In this document: piece by piece, positions 5,607 through 8,483 of the stretch
Layout of the letters: each line of letters starts with the position of its first letter
How positions within the stretch are numbered: the stretch's first letter is position 1
Position numbers and translations under genes: made by a program
The notes under the pieces: model-generated
What the model saw: the letters and a program-made list of their open reading frames with translations, nothing else
Database searches by the model: none
What the model was told of the DNA's origin: nothing
Assembly (NCBI GenBank): GCA_050942625.1
Contig: JBMNNS010000071.1
Coordinates: 1-8,483 of the forward strand
Source: JBMNNS01 sp050942625
Lineage (GTDB): Bacteria > Bacillota > Dethiobacteria > DTU022 > UBA8154
Length of the DNA: 8,483 nucleotides
Reading direction: 5' to 3'

Positions 5607-6293
5607 TTGGATAAAAAGGCGCTGTATAATATAAGCTATGGACTTTATATCATTACCTCAAACAAGGAAAATGCTTTTAACGGTCAGGTTGCTAATTCTG
5701 TGATGCAAATTTCCAGCGATCCGGCATCCCTGCTAGTAAGTATTAATAAGAGAAACCTGACTAATGAATTTATCAAAAGCAGCGGGCGACTGGCAATTTC
5801 CGTGCTTAGTCAGGATTTTCCCCTATCACTTATTGGAAGGTTTGGTTTTAACTCCGGCAGGGAGATTGATAAGTTTGATGGGGTAAATTATAAACTTACC
5901 GATGGCGGTCTACCCTATATTGCAGAGTCAACCTTAGCTTATTTTGAGGCAGCGGTTGTTAATGAAATGGACGCCTGGACCCATGATCTCTTTCTTTGTA
6001 AATTAACCGGCGCGGAGGTTATAAAAGAAGGCCTTCCCATGACCTATGCTTACTATCAGCAGGTTAAAAGAGGAAATATTCCCCAGAATAGTATCTCCAT
6101 CGAACCCAATCTGAAGGAAAAGGAGAGTAAAATGAACAGATATCTATGCTCTACTTGCGGATACGTGTATGATCCTAAAGTAGGGGATCCGGAAAACCAA
6201 ATTCCTGCCGGCACATCCTTTGAAGATTTGCCTGATGACTGGGTGTGTCCCGTATGTGGCGTCGGGAAAGACGGGTTTGAGAAAATGGATTAA
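5607..6293 (+). CDS. hrb: Flavin reductase-rubredoxin fusion (high-molecular-weight rubredoxin, NADH:rubredoxin-type)
   Basis: A cytoplasmic two-domain electron carrier. Residues 1-165 form a flavin-reductase-like FMN-binding domain (YGLYIITS at 11-18, FNGQVANSVMQIS at 24-36), and 176-228 form a complete rubredoxin with the four iron ligands C181-x2-C184 (CSTCGYVYD) and C214-x2-C217 (CPVCGVGKDGFE). This is the architecture of Moorella Hrb, which accepts electrons from NADH and passes them to flavodiiron FprA for NO or O2 reduction. An FprA gene lies 1.1 kb downstream here. The start is TTG at 5607, favoured by GAGGGGGA 6 nt upstream and the family-like N-terminus. A promoter and a strong terminator frame it as a single-gene transcript. 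The linker holds AGGAG and an in-frame ATG at 6132, so a free 53-residue rubredoxin may also be made. Confidence 0.93.
   Translation: MDKKALYNISYGLYIITSNKENAFNGQVANSVMQISSDPASLLVSINKRNLTNEFIKSSGRLAISVLSQDFPLSLIGRFGFNSGREIDKFDGVNYKLTDGGLPYIAESTLAYFEAAVVNEMDAWTHDLFLCKLTGAEVIKEGLPMTYAYYQQVKRGNIPQNSISIEPNLKEKESKMNRYLCSTCGYVYDPKVGDPENQIPAGTSFEDLPDDWVCPVCGVGKDGFEKMD
6121..6134 (+). promoter_or_regulatory. Internal ribosome binding site and ATG for a stand-alone rubredoxin
   Basis: AGGAG at 6121-6125 stands 6 nt before an in-frame ATG at 6132-6134 inside hrb. Translation from it gives exactly the 53-residue rubredoxin domain beginning MNRYLCSTCGY, the normal size of free rubredoxins. The linker codes for KEKESKM, so Lys/Glu codons could create the purine-rich site by chance. 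Confidence 0.45.
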
Positions 6294-6340
6294 TGCACTG
6301 CACCGGGACAAGCCCCCAGAAGGGCAGTCGAAGTAGAAAT

Positions 6341-6381
6341 AGGGTATTGCAACTTAATTTTGAAGTGCAGTACCCTTTTTT
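6341..6381 (+). terminator. Rho-independent terminator of hrb
   Basis: The left arm at 6341-6355 (AGGGTATTGCAACTT) pairs with the right arm at 6363-6376 (AAGTGCAGTACCCT), with one bulged A and one G-T pair. The loop is about 7 nt and a run of six T at 6376-6381 follows. It stands 48 bp after the hrb stop codon and before the ZIP gene, so the two are probably separate transcripts. Confidence 0.88.
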
Positions 6382-6540
6382 ACCGGCTTCCAGGCATGTC
6401 TATGGAAAAAACATGTTATAAATGAACATCAGTAGGGGATCTCCGGTATGATAGAATTGTTCAGGTCTGCAGTAAATAAGCCAGTGAATATGCTGACAGG
6501 AATATATTTTTATAGTAATGTCTAGGAAGGGACCGTTTTT

Positions 6541-7356
6541 ATGAATGTGGAATTATCCAATGTAATATTTGCTTTTTCCTTAACATTATTTGCCGGTCTG
6601 TCTACCGGGATTGGCAGCGCACTTGCTTTACTGACGAAAAGGACAAGCTCCAGGCTCCTTTCTATAGCATTGGGCTTTTCAGCCGGCGTCATGCTTTATG
6701 TTTCTTTTGTTGATATACTTGTGAAAGCCAACGAATCCTTGGCGGTTTCTCTTGGGTCTGTGACCGGAGCATGGGCAGCAACAGGGGGGTTCTTTTTTGG
6801 CATATTGTTGATCGGGGTCATTGACAAAGTGATACCTGAAATGGAAAACCCCCATGAAGTGCATACGGTGGAGGAAATGGACGGTAAAAGCGAAGAACAC
6901 AAGTCAAAACTCATGCGTATGGGATTATTTACAGCAATGGCCCTGGCAATCCATAACTTTCCTGAAGGACTGGCAGCCTTTATGGCGGCCTTGAGTGATC
7001 CCATGCTGGGTATCTCCATTGCCGTCGCCATTGCTATTCATAACATACCGGAGGGCATTGCGGTAGCAGTACCGGTATTTTATGCTACAGGAAGCAGAAA
7101 GAAAGCATTTATATTATCCTTTTTATCAGGATTAGCGGAGCCACTTGGTGCCTTGGTAGGCTTTTTGATTTTATACAGGTTTCTAAGCGGTACTATATTT
7201 GGACTTGTCTTTGCTTCTGTTGCAGGTATTATGGTTTATATCAGCCTGGATGAGCTTCTGCCGGCTGCCAAAGAGTATGGTGAGCACCATCTAGCCATTT
7301 ATGGGTTGGTTGCCGGAATGGCAATCATGGCCTTAAGTATCCTGGTGCTTATGTAA
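6541..7356 (+). CDS. ZIP-family divalent metal transporter (ZupT-like)
   Basis: An inner-membrane permease of the ZIP family, moving Zn2+ and possibly Fe2+ or other divalent cations into the cytoplasm. The 271 residues and about eight predicted helices fit the family. The metal-site motifs are present as HNFPEG (138-143) and HNIPEG (167-172) in adjacent helices, with E200-P201 following. The loop at about 99-124 is acidic with three His (H105, H108, H120), the usual place for a metal-sensing or metal-holding loop between helices 3 and 4. The ATG start has GAAGGGA 8 nt upstream. A terminator separates it from hrb, while only 76 bp without a visible terminator separate it from fprA, suggesting cotranscription with the latter. 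Supply of iron to the diiron protein is an attractive but unproven link. I see no convincing promoter or metalloregulator box upstream. Confidence 0.92.
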   Translation: MNVELSNVIFAFSLTLFAGLSTGIGSALALLTKRTSSRLLSIALGFSAGVMLYVSFVDILVKANESLAVSLGSVTGAWAATGGFFFGILLIGVIDKVIPEMENPHEVHTVEEMDGKSEEHKSKLMRMGLFTAMALAIHNFPEGLAAFMAALSDPMLGISIAVAIAIHNIPEGIAVAVPVFYATGSRKKAFILSFLSGLAEPLGALVGFLILYRFLSGTIFGLVFASVAGIMVYISLDELLPAAKEYGEHHLAIYGLVAGMAIMALSILVLM

Positions 7357-7432
7357 ATACTATTTATAAGAAACAGATTAAATGTTGCGAGAAAAAGAAG
7401 AAGTGTAAAAACGCTAAAGGAGCGCGTTAAAG

Positions 7433-8483
7433 GTGAAAAAACAGGTAAAAAACAATGTATTTTGGGTTGGAAAGGTTGATTGGGAACTTCGGAAGTTTCA
7501 TGGAGATGAATACTCAACACATAAAGGATCAACTTATAATTCCTATCTAATTCAGGAGGAAAAAACCGTCCTAATTGATACGGTTTGGAGCCCCTTTGCA
7601 GAGGAATTCGTTGATAATCTGGTAAAAGAAATTGATTTGGACAAAATTGATTTTATCATTGCTAACCATGGGGAGATCGACCATAGCGGTGCTCTTCCCG
7701 CTCTAATGAAGCATATACCGAATAAGCCCATTTATTGTACAGCAAATGCAGTAAAATCTTTGAGGGGACAATATCATCAGGACTGGAATTTCCAAGTCGT
7801 AAAGACCGGAGATAAAATTGATATCGGCAATGGGAAAGAACTTATCTTTGTGGAAATGACTATGCTGCATTGGCCGGACAGCATGGCAACCTATATGACT
7901 CAAGACAATATATTATTTAGTAACGATGCATTCGGGCAGCATTTAGCCACAGAAAAACTATTTAACGATCAGGTCGACCAGTGCGATCTATTTAATGAAT
8001 CCATTAAGTATTTCGCGAATATATTGACCCCCTTCAGCCCCATGCTAAGAAAAAAACTGGATGAGATTACCGCGCTGAACCTTCCGATAGAGATGATTGC
8101 GACAAGTCACGGGGTCATTTGGCGCGACAATCCGCTACAGATTGTTGAAAAGTATGCGCAATGGGCAAATGATTATCAGGAAAATCAAATTACCATCATC
8201 TATGACACCATGTGGAACGGGACAAAACAGCTTGCTGAGAAGATAGCTGAGGGAATCGGAATAGCCGATCCTGATGTGGTTGTAAAAGTGCATAATCTTG
8301 CCAAGAGCGATGAAAACGATTTGATTACCGAGGTTTTCAAATCTAAAACTGTAGTAATCGGTTCACCGACAATTTCAAACAGCATATTGCATTCAGTGGC
8401 CGGGTTTATTCATCTCATGAAAGAGCTTAAGTTCAAAAGTAAAAAAGCTGCGGCATTTGGGTGTTATGGTTGGAGTGGAGAAT
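7433..8483 (+). CDS. fprA: Flavodiiron protein FprA (A-type flavoprotein, O2/NO reductase), 3' end beyond window
   Basis: A cytoplasmic enzyme that reduces O2 to water or NO to N2O, taking electrons from rubredoxin. The 350 visible residues show both domains. The metallo-beta-lactamase-like diiron domain has ligands H79-x-E81-x-D83-H84 (HGEIDHSG), H146 (MLHWPDS), D165 (FSNDAFG) and H226 (TSHGVIWR). The flavodoxin domain starts near 252, with phosphate-loop IIYDTMWNGT (255-264) and a second FMN contact region around GSPTISNSILHSV and FGCYGWSGE. All ligands are present, unlike variant family members that lack some. The start is GTG at 7433, with AAGGAG 10 nt upstream. Family members have about 395-400 residues, so roughly 45-50 residues are missing past the edge. 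Hrb, 1.1 kb upstream, is its expected electron donor. The Hrb-FprA pairing is established in Moorella; here it is inferred from proximity and domain content. Confidence 0.95.
   Translation, partial: MKKQVKNNVFWVGKVDWELRKFHGDEYSTHKGSTYNSYLIQEEKTVLIDTVWSPFAEEFVDNLVKEIDLDKIDFIIANHGEIDHSGALPALMKHIPNKPIYCTANAVKSLRGQYHQDWNFQVVKTGDKIDIGNGKELIFVEMTMLHWPDSMATYMTQDNILFSNDAFGQHLATEKLFNDQVDQCDLFNESIKYFANILTPFSPMLRKKLDEITALNLPIEMIATSHGVIWRDNPLQIVEKYAQWANDYQENQITIIYDTMWNGTKQLAEKIAEGIGIADPDVVVKVHNLAKSDENDLITEVFKSKTVVIGSPTISNSILHSVAGFIHLMKELKFKSKKAAAFGCYGWSGE

Noticed and set aside
6413..6429. ATGTT/AACAT inverted repeat upstream of the ZIP gene as a metalloregulator box
   Set aside because: Only 5-bp arms in AT-rich sequence, with no match to a Zur, Fur or MntR consensus that I can defend.

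Overview
The window looks like a chromosomal segment of an anaerobic, low-to-moderate G+C Firmicute of the clostridial/Peptococcaceae-Syntrophomonadaceae type. The basis is strong AGGAGG-type ribosome binding sites, frequent GTG/TTG starts, and a flavin reductase-rubredoxin fusion (Hrb) close to a flavodiiron protein (FprA), a pair characterised in Moorella. The assignment is inferred from gene content only; no rRNA or tRNA gene is present.

Left part (1-1900): a short array of 34-bp tandem repeats, preceded by an inverted copy that forms a perfect 16-bp hairpin, lies at the left edge. It runs into the 3' end of a minus-strand PLP aminotransferase and supplies that gene's last codons and stop. 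After an AT-rich gap with a good promoter comes a small LapA-like two-helix membrane protein.

Middle part (1900-5480): a scarred region. It holds the C-terminal remnant of a CrtI/phytoene-desaturase-like FAD oxidoreductase, a hexamer microsatellite, an intact minus-strand flavodoxin-fold FMN reductase with an iron-sulfur-flavoprotein-like Cys motif, and a possible shred of a pRiA4b ORF-3-like gene. A large membrane-anchored serine hydrolase of the beta-lactamase/PBP family follows; its signal peptide is out of frame with the mature domain. A perfect 48-bp piece of the FMN reductase coding sequence reappears just after the hydrolase, so the two copies flank about 2.8 kb.

Right part (5480-8483): an oxygen/nitric-oxide defence neighbourhood. 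Hrb has its own promoter, a possible operator palindrome and a strong terminator. It is followed by a ZIP metal transporter and, 76 bp further, by FprA, which runs off the right edge. By analogy with Moorella, NADH electrons would pass through the Hrb flavin and rubredoxin domains to FprA, which reduces O2 or NO at a diiron site. The ZIP transporter could supply divalent metal. Hrb also carries an internal ribosome binding site and ATG exactly where a stand-alone rubredoxin would start.
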